DNA of 64,000 nucleotides from Phycisphaeraceae bacterium (GCA_019636845.1 JAHBWV010000001.1:3348001-3412000), one strand, 5' to 3'; positions 23,900 through 33,497 are shown, counted from the stretch's first letter. Program-made: numbers and translations. The notes: generated by a model not told the origin, from the letters alone.

Positions 23900-25129
23900 A
23901 TGTATGAGCGTCGGGTTCTCAAGAGACTACGGGCGGCGCTGGGCGACAGCCCGGTGGTGCTGCTGCATGGGGCGAGGCAGGTGGGGAAGACGACGCTGGT
24001 GCGGGACCTCTTGGGGGGTGGCGGGAGGCGGTACATCACGCTGGATGGGAGTGCCGCACTCGCGGCGGCGACGGGCGATCCGGACGGTTTCATCGCCGGG
24101 CTTGAGGGGCCGGTGGCGATCGATGAGGTGCAGCGGGCGCCGGAGCTCTTTCGGGCGATCAAGGCGAGTGTGGACAGGGATCGGAGGCCGGGGAGGTTTC
24201 TCTTGACGGGTTCGGCGAACGTGCTGGCGCTGCCGCGGCTGTCGGAGTCGCTGGCGGGGCGGGTGGACATCACGCCGCTGTGGCCGCTGTCGCAGAGCGA
24301 GATCGAGGGTGTGGAGGGATCGTTCATCGATCGCGTGTTCGAGCGTTCGATGGGGAGCGTGGACGAGAAGCGTGTGCCGCGGCGGGCGATCTTTGATCGC
24401 GTGGCGCGGGGCGGGTTTCCCGAGGCCCTGTCGAGGAAGGATGTCGAGAGGCGTGGGGCGTGGTTTGATGCCTATGTGACGACGATCCTGCAGCGAGATG
24501 TCAGGGACCTGGCGAACATCGAGGATCTGGCTTCGCTGCCGGTGTTGCTGCGGCTGCTGGCGACGCGAACGTCGGGGCTGCTGAACTACGCGGACCTGTC
24601 GCGCTCGGTGGGACTGGCGCAGACGACGCTGAAGCGGTACTTCGCGGCACTTGAGGCGACGTTCATGGTGCATCTCGTGCGTCCGTGGGCGACGAACCTC
24701 GGCACGCGCCTGGTCAAGTCGCCGAAGGTTCACCTGATCGACACGGGGCTGGCGGCGTATCTGGTGGGGCAGCCGGACCTGCCCGACGGCTCGGCGATGC
24801 TGGGGGCCATGCTGGAGAGTTTCGTCGTGACGGAGATGCTCAAGCAGTCGGGGTGGTCAAAGACGCGGGTCGAGGTCTTCCACTTCCGCACCCAGACCGG
24901 ACGCGAGGTGGACATCGTGCTGGAGGATCGCAAGGGGCGGCTGGTGGGGATCGAGGTCAAGTCGAGTGCGAGCGTGGATGGGAGCGATTTCGCGGGGCTG
25001 CGAACGCTGGCGGAGATGGTGCCGGATCGGTTTGTGCGGGGGATCGTGCTGCACACGGGGGCGGAGATGGTGCCGTTTGGGAAGAACCTTGTGGCGATGC
25101 CGGTGGGGGCGTTGTGGGGGGGAGGGTGA
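23900..25129 (+). CDS. AAA-type ATPase with DUF4143 (AAA_14) architecture
   Basis: ATG 23900 is preferred: MYERRVLKRL matches the usual family start, and ATG 23882 is an alternative. 409 residues. Walker A ARQVGKTTLVRDLL, Walker B-like GPVAIDEVQRAPELF, sensor FLLTGSANVLALPRLSESLA, a winged-helix section (LLNYADLSRSVGLAQTTLKR, YFAALEATFMVHLV), and the C-terminal PD-(D/E)XK-like DUF4143 part: MLESFVVTEMLKQSG, FHFRTQTGREVDIVLED, GIEVKSSASV. The E..D..ExK series looks intact, so nuclease activity is possible. These genes are widespread in mobile and accessory DNA and their role is unsettled. A terminator follows at 25146. Confidence 0.9.
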   Translation: MYERRVLKRLRAALGDSPVVLLHGARQVGKTTLVRDLLGGGGRRYITLDGSAALAAATGDPDGFIAGLEGPVAIDEVQRAPELFRAIKASVDRDRRPGRFLLTGSANVLALPRLSESLAGRVDITPLWPLSQSEIEGVEGSFIDRVFERSMGSVDEKRVPRRAIFDRVARGGFPEALSRKDVERRGAWFDAYVTTILQRDVRDLANIEDLASLPVLLRLLATRTSGLLNYADLSRSVGLAQTTLKRYFAALEATFMVHLVRPWATNLGTRLVKSPKVHLIDTGLAAYLVGQPDLPDGSAMLGAMLESFVVTEMLKQSGWSKTRVEVFHFRTQTGREVDIVLEDRKGRLVGIEVKSSASVDGSDFAGLRTLAEMVPDRFVRGIVLHTGAEMVPFGKNLVAMPVGALWGGG

Positions 25130-25145
25130 TATCAGCGCAACGACA

Positions 25146-25174
25146 ACGCCCGGACCTTGCGGCCCGGGCGTTTG
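25146..25174 (+). terminator. Intrinsic terminator after the ATPase gene
   Basis: ACGCCCGG, 10-base loop, CCGGGCGT, then TTTG. It begins 16 bases past the ATPase stop and ends just before the tRNA 3' end. It may serve both converging transcripts. Confidence 0.7.
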
Positions 25175-25183
25175 TGTGTCGAG

Positions 25184-25256
25184 TGGAGGCGAAGAGACTC
25201 GAACTCTCGACCTCTTCCATGCCATGGAAGCGCTCTACCAACTGAGCTACGCCCCC
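25184..25256 (-). tRNA. tRNA-Ala (anticodon GGC)
   Basis: Minus strand: acceptor GGGGGCG pairs with CGCCTCC (one G-T), D arm GCTC..GAGC with AGTTGGTA loop, anticodon stem CTTCC/GGAAG with loop ATGGCAT giving GGC, T arm GAGAG TTCGAGT CTCTT. 73 bases. CCA is not encoded. It is the only tRNA I can see. No attachment-site duplication of its 3' end was noticed nearby. Confidence 0.95.
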
Positions 25257-25405
25257 GACAACGGGATCTGACCCGAGTTGTGGCCAAGATCGGCAGGAGC
25301 CGGACTTGGCGTGAGGGGAATGGTACGGGACGCGGGGGGCCGGTCAAGGATGGGAGCTGTGATCGGTGCGGGGCGGGTTCTCGGGCGTGGGGTCACAGAA
25401 CGCGA

Positions 25406-25433
25406 ACGCGGATGCACGCTGGTGCATCCGCGT
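25406..25433 (-). terminator. Hairpin downstream of the anchor-B protein gene
   Basis: ACGCGGATGCAC, 4-base loop, GTGCATCCGCGT: a perfect 12-bp stem about 39 bases past the stop at 25472 on the minus strand. A T-run is lacking, so termination is inferred from position. Confidence 0.55.
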
Positions 25434-25471
25434 CGTGGGTTTGAGCTTGGGGGTGTGGCGTGGGGGGCTGG

Positions 25472-27790
25472 TCAGTTGCAGCCCTGGCCGAAGAAGTCGA
25501 GGAAGTCGAGGAAGTCGAGGACATCGACGGTGTCGTCGGCGTTCACATCAGGGTTGCCGAACTCGCCGCACGGGAGCGGGGCGTCGAAGCAGAGTCCGAA
25601 GTCGCTGAAGAAGTCGAGGAGGTCGAGGACATCGGCGGAGCCGCTGGTGTTGTAGTCGGCGGGGCAGAACGTGCAGCCGACGTCGATGACGCGGAAGTCG
25701 TCGATGGCGGCCTCGACGGTGGTGAACGCGAGGGGGTAGTCGGCGGCGACGAAGCGGACGCGCATCTGCGAGGTGAGGGGGAGGAGGCCGGCGAGTCGGT
25801 GTTCGGCGTAGAACCAGCCGCCGTCGTCCTGGCCTGAGGCGTTGTTGACGACTTCGAGATTGGTCCAGGTCCAGCCGCCATCGTTGGAGATGTCGATGGT
25901 GAGCGACTCGTTGGAGGCCTCGCTGCCGATTCCGTTGACGAACCAGCGCCAGTAGGAGACGCGAGGATCGACGGCTCCGTTGAGGTTGAAGACGGGGGAC
26001 ATGAGTGTGGTTTTGCCGCCCCCGACGGAGTATTGCTGCGGGTTCTCACCGGCGCGGCCGTCGGTGACCCAGCAGATCTCGCCGGTGTATCCGGATCCGG
26101 GCTGGGCGACGGTGGGATTCGGGACCATCTTGATCCAGCGTCCGGTGGTGGCGGTATCGGGGCTTGAGGGGTCGCCGAAGTTCCAGCCGTTGAAGCCGTG
26201 GGACGTGAAGAGATCCTCGTAGACGACGTTTGAGGTGGCGGCGACGAGCACGCGGGGCTTTGTTTGCGCGGGGTTCTTCGGGAAGGTGAAGGTGCGATCG
26301 GTCTGGCTCTGGGCGGAGAAGTAGTAGTCGATGTGTGAGGGGCAGGGCGCTGGGGGGAGCGAGGCCGTGAAGGTGCCATCGCCGTTGTCGATCGCGGGGA
26401 CGAGGATCTCCGGTCCGTCGTTGATGGAGGCGTGGAGCATGACGGAGGAGGGGACGACGTCGGTGCCGTCGCCGGTGATGAGGACCGTAACGGTGTTCGA
26501 GGTGTTGTCCGGTCCGACGACTTCCGGCGCGGCGAGGGGCTCGATCACCAGTTTGCGTGGATCGAACTCGACGACGAGCAGCCCGGATTCGATGTCGCTG
26601 ATGAGGATGGTGTCCTCGCCGAAGTACGGGTAGACGCTCCACGCGCCGTTGAACTTGGCGCGGTCGTCTTCTGGAACGGTGTCGAAGTATCCGACGTGGA
26701 GCGGGTTCAGCGGATCGCCGGTCTCCTCGAAGATCTGGAGTCCGGAGCGGTAGTTGGCCTGGTAGATGCGCCCGTTGTAGGTGTACTGGTTGTGATCGAT
26801 GGCCTGTCTGCCCGAGGTGAAGGATCCGAGGTAGATGGGATTGCCGGGATTCTGGACATCAAAGACGCGGGTGGTTGTTGTCCAGACCTTTGTGCCTTCA
26901 TCCAGCTCGTCATCGACATAGAGGTACTTGCGATCTTCGCTCAGCCATCCTTGATGGCAGTATGAGAGCCACGGGTAGGTCAGCCCGGAGATCTTGGTCA
27001 TCGAGCTCTTGTTGGTGACGTCGAGGATCTCAAGACCGAAGCCGCCGTTGAAGCAGAACGCGATCTCTCGCCCGGCGTACGGGCCGCTGGTGTAGGTCAC
27101 AACCTGGGCATCGTGGACGTAGTGGGTGGTCCATGCGCCAACGATGTTGGGGCGTGTGGGGTCGGCGGTGGAGACGGCGACGAGGCCGCCGTTGCCGACG
27201 TTGGCGCCGGCGAGATACAGGAACCCGCTGGCGGGGTTTGAGACGATGTTGTGAGTCGTCGAGTGTCCGCTCGTGGACTGGTTGCGGAGGAGGGTGACGA
27301 CTCCGTTGTCGATGTTGGCCATGCTGATGACCTGGATGCCAAGTCCGCCCTCGGAGACGCCATAGGCGTAGTGGCCGAGGACTTTGACATCGTGCCAGAG
27401 CGAGGTTGCGCCGCTGATGTAGCCGACGTACTGGGCGTTCTTGGGGTCGGTCACTTCAACGAAGCCGAAGCCCTTGCGAAGTCCGAGGATGGCGTAGCGG
27501 CGTCCGGAGGGCGAGGTGTATCCCCAGCAGTCGTTCGCGGTCGTGTTGCCGCCCGGGAACGCGCTGAGGGGGAACCACGACTGCAGGTAGACGTTCTCAC
27601 CGAGGAAGGGGTGTGAGGTGGAGCGTTCTGTGGAACCCGCTCTCCAGATCTGGCCTTCGCGGGGCGGGCGCTGGTCGGCGAGTTTGCGCCAGTCTTCATC
27701 CGCGAACGCGGGGAGCGCGAGCGTGGCGATGGCGGCGCCCGCGAGCGCGTATCGGGCGAGAGTCAGACGGGAGGGGTCGGTCGAGGTCAT
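25472..27790 (-). CDS. Secreted choice-of-anchor-B (LVIVD beta-propeller) protein with dockerin-like tail
   Basis: ATG 27790 follows TTGGAG and gives 772 residues with signal peptide ending ATLALPAFA. Residues about 30-430 hold repeated short blades of the type GFVEVTDPKNAQYVG, GLGIQVISMANID, GFGLEILDVTNK, TRVFDVQNPGNPIYLG, SGLQIFEETGDPLNP, each naming an event and place as in choice-of-anchor-B/LVIVD proteins. A beta-sandwich with PCPSHIDYYFSAQSQ and a jelly-roll-like domain (WFVNGIGSEAS, DDGGWFYAEHRLAG) follow. The same pair also occurs in the S8 protease next door. The C-terminal dockerin-like pair (PADYNTSGSADVLDLLDF, DVNADDTVDVLDFLDF) ends FFGQGCN. Likely cell-surface. The ligand is unknown. 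Confidence 0.82.
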   Translation of the reverse strand: MTSTDPSRLTLARYALAGAAIATLALPAFADEDWRKLADQRPPREGQIWRAGSTERSTSHPFLGENVYLQSWFPLSAFPGGNTTANDCWGYTSPSGRRYAILGLRKGFGFVEVTDPKNAQYVGYISGATSLWHDVKVLGHYAYGVSEGGLGIQVISMANIDNGVVTLLRNQSTSGHSTTHNIVSNPASGFLYLAGANVGNGGLVAVSTADPTRPNIVGAWTTHYVHDAQVVTYTSGPYAGREIAFCFNGGFGLEILDVTNKSSMTKISGLTYPWLSYCHQGWLSEDRKYLYVDDELDEGTKVWTTTTRVFDVQNPGNPIYLGSFTSGRQAIDHNQYTYNGRIYQANYRSGLQIFEETGDPLNPLHVGYFDTVPEDDRAKFNGAWSVYPYFGEDTILISDIESGLLVVEFDPRKLVIEPLAAPEVVGPDNTSNTVTVLITGDGTDVVPSSVMLHASINDGPEILVPAIDNGDGTFTASLPPAPCPSHIDYYFSAQSQTDRTFTFPKNPAQTKPRVLVAATSNVVYEDLFTSHGFNGWNFGDPSSPDTATTGRWIKMVPNPTVAQPGSGYTGEICWVTDGRAGENPQQYSVGGGKTTLMSPVFNLNGAVDPRVSYWRWFVNGIGSEASNESLTIDISNDGGWTWTNLEVVNNASGQDDGGWFYAEHRLAGLLPLTSQMRVRFVAADYPLAFTTVEAAIDDFRVIDVGCTFCPADYNTSGSADVLDLLDFFSDFGLCFDAPLPCGEFGNPDVNADDTVDVLDFLDFLDFFGQGCN

Positions 27791-28089
27791 TCGTGGCTCC
27801 AACTGGGATGTGCGGCTCTGCGGTGTGTTGCTCGGCACCTGGGTGGCTCGCGTCGCTCCTGTGCGCTTCGCGAGTGCGGACGAACGTGTGCGGCGTTGCG
27901 ATCGTGCGTGCCGCGGACTGTGACCGATCGCCGGGCTGTTTTGAGAGACAACCCGTCAGTCCGGTCTGGGATGGCCCACACGATCGGCCCAGTGTAATGA
28001 GTTTCCCCGGTTTATGGAACCCAATCTTGGGCCGTGGGCCGGATCACAAGGGATGCGTGGGTGTCGGCGGATCGTGTGAGTCGGGAACG

Positions 28090-28119
28090 AAAGCCGCCCC
28101 CTTCTTTGGAGGGGGCGGC
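28090..28119 (-). terminator. Intrinsic terminator of the S8 protease gene
   Basis: Minus strand: GCCGCCCCC, 9-base loop, GGGGGCGGC, then TTT. It lies about 33 bases past the stop at 28152. The remaining intergenic stretch, 27791-28089, shows no gene and presumably carries the anchor-B promoter. Confidence 0.8.
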
Positions 28120-28151
28120 GGGTCGATCAGTTGGCGTGGTGTTGGGTGCGA

Positions 28152-31100
28152 TCAGCAGCCGGTGCCGAAGGCATCGAGGAAGTCGAGGAAGTCGAGGACA
28201 TCGACGATGGTGTCGCCGTTGAAGTCGGCATCGCTGACGCTGCCGCAGGGAGCGGGCTGGCCGGAGCAATCGCCGAAGTCGTCGAAGAAGTCGAGGAGGT
28301 CGAGGACGTCGAGTTCGGTGTCTCCGTTGTAGTCGGCGAGGCAATCGATTGGGTTCTGGCAGGTGATGCGTGAGGCGGAGAAGTCGTCGATGCCTGCCTC
28401 GATGTTGGAGTCGGCGGAGAGGTCGCTTGCGATGAAGCGCATGCGCATGTTGGATGTGAGGGCGATCTTGGAGGCGGGGTCGAAGGAGTAGTTGATCCAG
28501 CCACCCGAGGTGCCCGCACCGCCGGGTCCGACGATCTCAACGGTTGTCCATGTGGAGCCGCCGTTGTTGGAGATGCCGATGTTGAAGGTATCGGCGTTGG
28601 CGTTTGCGCCCAAGCTGTTGTTGTACCAGCGTGCGTAGGAGATGGTGTAGTCGCCGGGTGTGCTGAGGTCGAAGACCGGCGTGAGGAGGGTGGTGAGTCC
28701 GCCATCGACATCGGAGGAGAGCCCGGTGATGTAGGCGTAGACACCGGGGTCGGGCGTGTTGTCCTGGGTCGGTGCTCCGAGGCCGCCGGCGGGGATTGCT
28801 CTCTCCCAGATGCCCGCGGTGGCGCCATCGCCGAATGCGCCGACGGTCCAGCCCTTGTCGGTCTCCATGTCGTCGGCGAAGGCGTGGACGAAGGTTCCGA
28901 CGGGGGCGGTGAAGGGGTCGGCTGCGCCCGCGGCGGGGAGCGTTGTGATGCCGGAGACGGCGCCTTGGGCTGAGAAGTAGAACTCGGGCGAGGTTTCGCA
29001 GGGCGTGCCGGGGAGCGTGGCCTGCCAGAGGCCTGCGCCGAGGTCGGTCATCGGGGCGGTGGTGAAGGAGCCGGCATCGAAGCGGTAGGAGATGGTGGGC
29101 GTGCCGACGATGGTGTCGTTGTCGGGCGTGATGGTGACGTTGATGGTGGTCTCGATGCCCGGTGCGACGAGTGTGGGCGGGGTGGCGTCGAGTGTGAGTG
29201 AGCTGGGTGGCGTGGGGGGATTGATCGCGCCGGTGACGACGGCGGCGTATCCCTGCGTGCCGCTGTTGACGGCGGTGGCGCGGACGCGGACGGTCCAGGT
29301 GCCGACGGCGGGTGAGTTGATGTGGACCTGCTCGACGTTGTTGCGGACGTCCGCGGTTCCGCCGGTGGAGGACTGTCCGCTGGTGAAGACGTTGCCCCGG
29401 TAGAGGGTGCCGCCGGGCGTGACGACTTCGAGGTCGAGGTTGTTGATGGCGGCGTTCGCGGAGCCGGTGGACGCGCTGGCGGGGGGATCGGTCCAGACGA
29501 GAGAGACCTTGAGTTTCTGGGAGCTGGAGTTCACGGTGATCTGGAACTCATCGAACTCGCCGGTGACGAAGCCGTCGGCGTTGCGCACGTCCTGGATGAT
29601 CATGCGTCGGGTCTCACCAGTGAAGTGGAGTGCTTCATCGGCGAGGGCGCGTCCCCAGCCCTCGAGGTTGCTGGGGTAGCCGCTGACGCCGGTCATATCG
29701 ACGGCGGAGTTGATCATGGTCGCCTTGACGAGGGCGGCGCTGGGCGTGAAGGCGTCGGTGGCGCTGGGTGCGCCGGAGGGGTAGTAGCCGCTGGTGTAGT
29801 ACTGGCGCATGAGGAGGGCGAGCCCGCCGAGCGCGGGGGAGGCCATCGAGGTTCCGGTGAAGGAGACGGTTGAGCAGGAGGAGCCGGACGAGGCGGAGGT
29901 GGAGTTGCAGCCGGGTGCGTAGACCTCCGGCTTGCGGCGTCCGTCGGCGGTTGGGCCGGTGCCGCCCGAGCAGTGGTTGCCCTGGTTGGGCGTGTCCTGC
30001 GACGCGCCGACGGCGACGAGGTTCTTGGCGTTCTCGGGGTTCTTGAGGGTGCTGGTGTTGGTGACGGCGAAGAGGACGAGCGAGTCTTCGTAGTCATAGG
30101 AGAAGCGGTCGACGCCTCTGGCGAGCGAGTTGTAGCTGGTGGTGCCGTCGTCGCCCCACGAGTTGGTGTGCGAGCGTGCGCCCTGGTTGTGGTGGGTTTC
30201 GAGGCGGCTGTACATGGCGGCGTCTGTGAAGGAGGGTGTGGCGTGGTAGGCGATTTTGGAGAGGTATGCGACGCCCCGGGTGTTTCCGGTGACGCCGGCA
30301 TCGCCCGCGGCGGTGCCGGAGACGTGGGTGCCGTGCGAACTGGCGCCGAAGGATGTGTTGTACGCGACGATCTTGCGGTGGGTGGGGCCGATGGGGTTGG
30401 AGTCGGAGAAGGAGCAGTGGTTGCGATCGAGCGCGCTGTCCATGACGCCGACGATCTGGTTCTCACCCCGGAGGCCGTTAGACCAGAGCGTGGTGGAGCC
30501 GGAGATGTTGGTCTGGATGATCCAGACCGTGGTGGCGTTGCGGTAGGTGATCTCCGGGGCCTCTTCGATCATCTGGACGGTGGGGATCTGCGTGAGCTGC
30601 GCGACCGAGCCGGAGGGCATGGTGACCATGATGTCGCGCTGTGTGCCGGTGCGCTCGACACCCGTGACGATCGCGCCGGGGATGGCGCCGATCTGCGCGA
30701 GGGCGCCCGCTTCCGTCTCACCGTCGAAGAGCGTGACGACGAGGCGCGAGATGCCCGCGGCTCGGAGCGACTGGCGCTCGGGCGTGCTGAACGGTCTGAC
30801 GCCGAGTTCGGGGCTGAGTTTCCAGGCGTTCTCGAAGGGCGTGGCGTAGCGGACGAAGCCGAGCCCGTTGAGCGCGGCGAGATCGACGCGGTCGAGGCGG
30901 ACGATGTAGGCGTAGTTCGGCAGGTAGTCGCCGATCGAGAGGCCCGCGTTCTGGATGGCGGCGCGTCTGGCGGGGGTGATCGGGCCGTCGAGTTGGATGA
31001 GGATGCGGGCGTCTTTCACGAGCGCGGCGCCGAGCGAGGTGATCGGGCGCGGAACTGATGTGTCGATGAGGCCGAGGGCGAAGGAGATCGAGTGCTGGGG

Positions 31101-31244
31101 GGGCTCGATATGAGCCGCGGCGTGGGGGAGGATCGTGATTGAACGGGACTGGCTGTCGCCGGTGGTGATGTCTGCGGCGAGCGCGGGGAGTCCGATGGAG
31201 AGTCCAGCGGCCGCGGCGAGAACGAGTGCTCTTCGGATCTGCAT
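28152..31244 (-). CDS. Secreted subtilisin-family (S8) protease with dockerin-like tail
   Basis: ATG 31244 follows GAGGGAG and yields 1030 residues with signal peptide ALVLAAAAGLSIGLPALA. Residues about 50-250 look like an inhibitor/propeptide region. The protease domain has Asp in VGVMDSALDRNHC, His in SSHGTHVSGTAAGD and Ser in FTGTSMASPALGG, all intact. Then come a proprotein-convertase-like beta domain (DEFQITVNSSSQKLKVSLVW), a beta-sandwich ending in PCETSPEFYFSAQG, and a jelly roll (DDMETDKGWTVGAFGDG). The C-terminal dockerin-like pair (DYNGDTELDVLDLLDFFDD, DFNGDTIVDVLDFLDFLDA) ends FGTGC. It is likely an extracellular or surface-held protease. Confidence 0.92.
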   Translation of the reverse strand: MQIRRALVLAAAAGLSIGLPALAADITTGDSQSRSITILPHAAAHIEPPQHSISFALGLIDTSVPRPITSLGAALVKDARILIQLDGPITPARRAAIQNAGLSIGDYLPNYAYIVRLDRVDLAALNGLGFVRYATPFENAWKLSPELGVRPFSTPERQSLRAAGISRLVVTLFDGETEAGALAQIGAIPGAIVTGVERTGTQRDIMVTMPSGSVAQLTQIPTVQMIEEAPEITYRNATTVWIIQTNISGSTTLWSNGLRGENQIVGVMDSALDRNHCSFSDSNPIGPTHRKIVAYNTSFGASSHGTHVSGTAAGDAGVTGNTRGVAYLSKIAYHATPSFTDAAMYSRLETHHNQGARSHTNSWGDDGTTSYNSLARGVDRFSYDYEDSLVLFAVTNTSTLKNPENAKNLVAVGASQDTPNQGNHCSGGTGPTADGRRKPEVYAPGCNSTSASSGSSCSTVSFTGTSMASPALGGLALLMRQYYTSGYYPSGAPSATDAFTPSAALVKATMINSAVDMTGVSGYPSNLEGWGRALADEALHFTGETRRMIIQDVRNADGFVTGEFDEFQITVNSSSQKLKVSLVWTDPPASASTGSANAAINNLDLEVVTPGGTLYRGNVFTSGQSSTGGTADVRNNVEQVHINSPAVGTWTVRVRATAVNSGTQGYAAVVTGAINPPTPPSSLTLDATPPTLVAPGIETTINVTITPDNDTIVGTPTISYRFDAGSFTTAPMTDLGAGLWQATLPGTPCETSPEFYFSAQGAVSGITTLPAAGAADPFTAPVGTFVHAFADDMETDKGWTVGAFGDGATAGIWERAIPAGGLGAPTQDNTPDPGVYAYITGLSSDVDGGLTTLLTPVFDLSTPGDYTISYARWYNNSLGANANADTFNIGISNNGGSTWTTVEIVGPGGAGTSGGWINYSFDPASKIALTSNMRMRFIASDLSADSNIEAGIDDFSASRITCQNPIDCLADYNGDTELDVLDLLDFFDDFGDCSGQPAPCGSVSDADFNGDTIVDVLDFLDFLDAFGTGC

Positions 31245-31762
31245 ATCGAAACGCTCCCTCTGTGTCATTCGGCGACGGATCGAGCACGAGCGTTCGATCG
31301 GCGGCCTGCGTGTTGGTGGTGTCAGAAGACAGGCCGCGGAATCGAATCGGCCGGGTTGGTGTTTCACTGAACGGTGGTGTCTGAACTCTGTCGGGCGTGG
31401 GTCGGGTTATGGGGGGACGGGAAAGCACCCCAGTCTGGGACCATGACCGATCCGCATGCAAGGGTGGGCCGGTTTCCAGAAGGTGCAAGGGAAGAGCATG
31501 TCGAGGTCTTGAATTCGGGCCAAAGTGTTATAGGACCTCAAAGAGGTGGAAGAAGTCCGTTTCCCCGATGCGTGGGGCTTTTCTGGCGCGGGCGGATCCG
31601 TTACGCTGCTCTCCTCGTCTGCCCGACGTCCCAATGTGGGAAGCCGTCGGGGCTGTCTGCTCGTGGGAAACCTGGCCGGGGCCTTCGGCTTCGGCGTGAT
31701 GCCCTGCACCCTTTTCGGAGGGTGGGGCCGTTCCGGGAGCGGCATCCCGGTGGAGCGCAGGG
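31245..31762. other. 518-base divergent intergenic region
   Basis: Lies between the S8 protease and the lysyl-oxidase-like gene. No convincing ORF. An A/T-richer stretch near 31508-31545 (TCTTGA, 16 bases, TATAGG) could hold a plus-strand promoter, leaving a leader of about 220 bases that contains several GC hairpins (for example 31725-31750). No known riboswitch motif recognised. Confidence 0.35.
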
Positions 31763-33394
31763 ATGATGAAGCTTGGATCGTTGGTGGCTGTGGCGGCGGG
31801 CGTCTCGGTTCTGTTTGCCGATATCGCCAGTGCGCAGACGGATCTTCTCCCGGACATCACGGTCCGCGAGGATGACCTGTACGACAATGTGATCGTGACG
31901 AACATCGTCCCGGGTCGGCGGCACATTCGGCTTTCAACGGGCACGCCGAACATCGGCGCGGGCAAGTTGTATGTCTATGGCGGCGCGGACCTCGGGAACG
32001 GCAAGCAGCAGGTGATCCAGCGGATCTACCGCTCGAACGGCACGTTCTGGGACCGCAACGCGGGGCAGTTTGTCTATCACCCCACGCACAACCACATCCA
32101 CGTCGAGGCGTGGTGTCAGTATCGGATCCGCGAGATCCTGCCGGGCGACGGGGTGGGCGACATCATCGCCGAGGGTGAGAAGACCTCTTTCTGCATCCTC
32201 GACCTTGCGGTGTACAACTCGTCGCTGCCGGGTTTCCCGCCGGGGGGGCAGTTCCTCTCGTGCTCGTCGACAACGCAGGGGCTGTCGGTCGGGTGGATGG
32301 ACATCTACTCGAAGAATCTGGACGGCCAGTGGATCGACATCACCGACATTCCGAACGGGCAGTACTGGCTGGAGGCGGAGGCGGACCCCGAGGGGCACTT
32401 CCTTGAGTCGAACGAGGACAACAACGCCGCACGGATCAAGGTGACGATCGGTTCGGGCGGATCGACGATTCTTCCGGACGCGTACGAGAGCAACAACTCC
32501 CGCGCGGAGACGCTGGCTCGGGCCGAGGGCCAGATCAACAGCCCGAACCTGGGTCCTGTCAACCCCGAGCGTGTGATCTCGAATCTGACGATCCACACCT
32601 CGACGGATCAGGATTACTTCCGCTTCTACATGCCGGCGACGGGCACGTCGTCCGACTTTGTGCGGATCGAGTTCTCGCACGGCGCGGGCGACCTTGACAT
32701 GCGCCTGCAGAACTCTGGCGGCACGATTCTGGCCTCGTCCGAGGGCACGACGAACTTCGAGCAGATCTCACTGAGCGGGCGTGCCGCGGGGTATTACTAC
32801 GTGCAGGTGTACGGCTGGTCGGGCGCGACGAGCCCGAACTACACGCTGAAGATCAACCCTTCGGCGAACGGGGCTCCGAGCGTGACGGTTGTGAATCCGC
32901 CCGCGGGGAACGTGGACCTGTTGCACGGGCTTGACGCGTACCCCGTGACGTGGACGAGCAGCGACCCGGAGAACAACACGCGCTGGGTGTCGATCTATGT
33001 CAACGACACGCCGTCGCTGAATGGGAATGAGTTGCTCATCCCGACATCGCTGAACACACCGGCGGTCGAGGGGACGACGGTGCTCAACTCCGCTTATGTC
33101 GAGCCGGGGACGTACTGGGTGTACGCGTCGATCACTGACGGCGGCACCACGACCGGATCGTGGTCGAGCGGCACGATCACGTTCAAGGTGCCATGTGCCG
33201 CGGATGTGAACGGGGACGGCGAGCTCGACGTTCTCGACTTCCTCGATTACCTCGACGCGTTCGGTCAGTGCGAGGGTCAGCCGGTCGGCTGCAGCTCTGG
33301 CGGCGTTGATCCGAACTTCAACGGCGATGACGTGCTCGACGTGCTCGACCTGTTGGACTTCTTCGACGCGTTCGGGAGCGGCTGCACACTCTGA
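31763..33394 (+). CDS. Secreted lysyl-oxidase-like protein with PPC and dockerin-like domains
   Basis: 543 residues with signal peptide VAVAAGVSVLFADIASAQ. The first 230 residues carry the lysyl-oxidase (LOX) family pattern: FVYHPTHNHIHVEAW with His109, His111 and His113 as copper ligands, SFCILDLAVYN, GLSVGWMDIYSKNLDGQWID, IPNGQYWLEAEADPEGHFLE. A bacterial pre-peptidase C-terminal (PPC) domain follows (DQDYFRFYMPA, LDMRLQNSGGTILAS, GYYYVQVYGWSG), then an Ig-like module. The C-terminal dockerin-like pair (DVNGDGELDVLDFLDYLDA, NFNGDDVLDVLDLLDFFDA) ends FGSGCTL. It may oxidise amines or crosslink proteins at the cell surface. Whether the copper/quinone site is complete cannot be judged by eye. 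Confidence 0.8.
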   Translation: MMKLGSLVAVAAGVSVLFADIASAQTDLLPDITVREDDLYDNVIVTNIVPGRRHIRLSTGTPNIGAGKLYVYGGADLGNGKQQVIQRIYRSNGTFWDRNAGQFVYHPTHNHIHVEAWCQYRIREILPGDGVGDIIAEGEKTSFCILDLAVYNSSLPGFPPGGQFLSCSSTTQGLSVGWMDIYSKNLDGQWIDITDIPNGQYWLEAEADPEGHFLESNEDNNAARIKVTIGSGGSTILPDAYESNNSRAETLARAEGQINSPNLGPVNPERVISNLTIHTSTDQDYFRFYMPATGTSSDFVRIEFSHGAGDLDMRLQNSGGTILASSEGTTNFEQISLSGRAAGYYYVQVYGWSGATSPNYTLKINPSANGAPSVTVVNPPAGNVDLLHGLDAYPVTWTSSDPENNTRWVSIYVNDTPSLNGNELLIPTSLNTPAVEGTTVLNSAYVEPGTYWVYASITDGGTTTGSWSSGTITFKVPCAADVNGDGELDVLDFLDYLDAFGQCEGQPVGCSSGGVDPNFNGDDVLDVLDLLDFFDAFGSGCTL

Positions 33395-33422
33395 GATTCG
33401 ACATCAACCCGCTGGAGGTCGT

Positions 33423-33456
33423 GGGTCCGGGCTTGTCCCGGGCCCATGCTCTTTTT
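33423..33456 (+). terminator. Intrinsic terminator after the lysyl-oxidase-like gene
   Basis: GGGTCCGGG, loop CTTGT, CCCGGGCCC (one T-G pair), followed by CATGCTC and five T residues. It begins 29 bases past the stop at 33394. Confidence 0.85.
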
Positions 33457-33497
33457 ATGAGGGGTTGGTGTGTTGTGTGTGATGCAGGGAGATGGCG

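Noticed and set aside
25184..25256. tRNA-Ala as an integration site
   Set aside because: I found no duplicated 3' fragment and no integrase. The neighbouring ATPase is under its own operator and terminator.
25490..25640. Short tandem GAGGAAGTC words suggesting a DNA repeat or CRISPR-like array
   Set aside because: These words encode the DFLDFLD stretch of the dockerin-like tail and recur wherever that domain is encoded. There is no spacer-repeat alternation and no cas gene. No CRISPR array was seen anywhere in the window.
31500..31762. Structured leader of the lysyl-oxidase-like gene as a riboswitch
   Set aside because: Several GC hairpins are present, but no conserved core of a known riboswitch class can be recognised.
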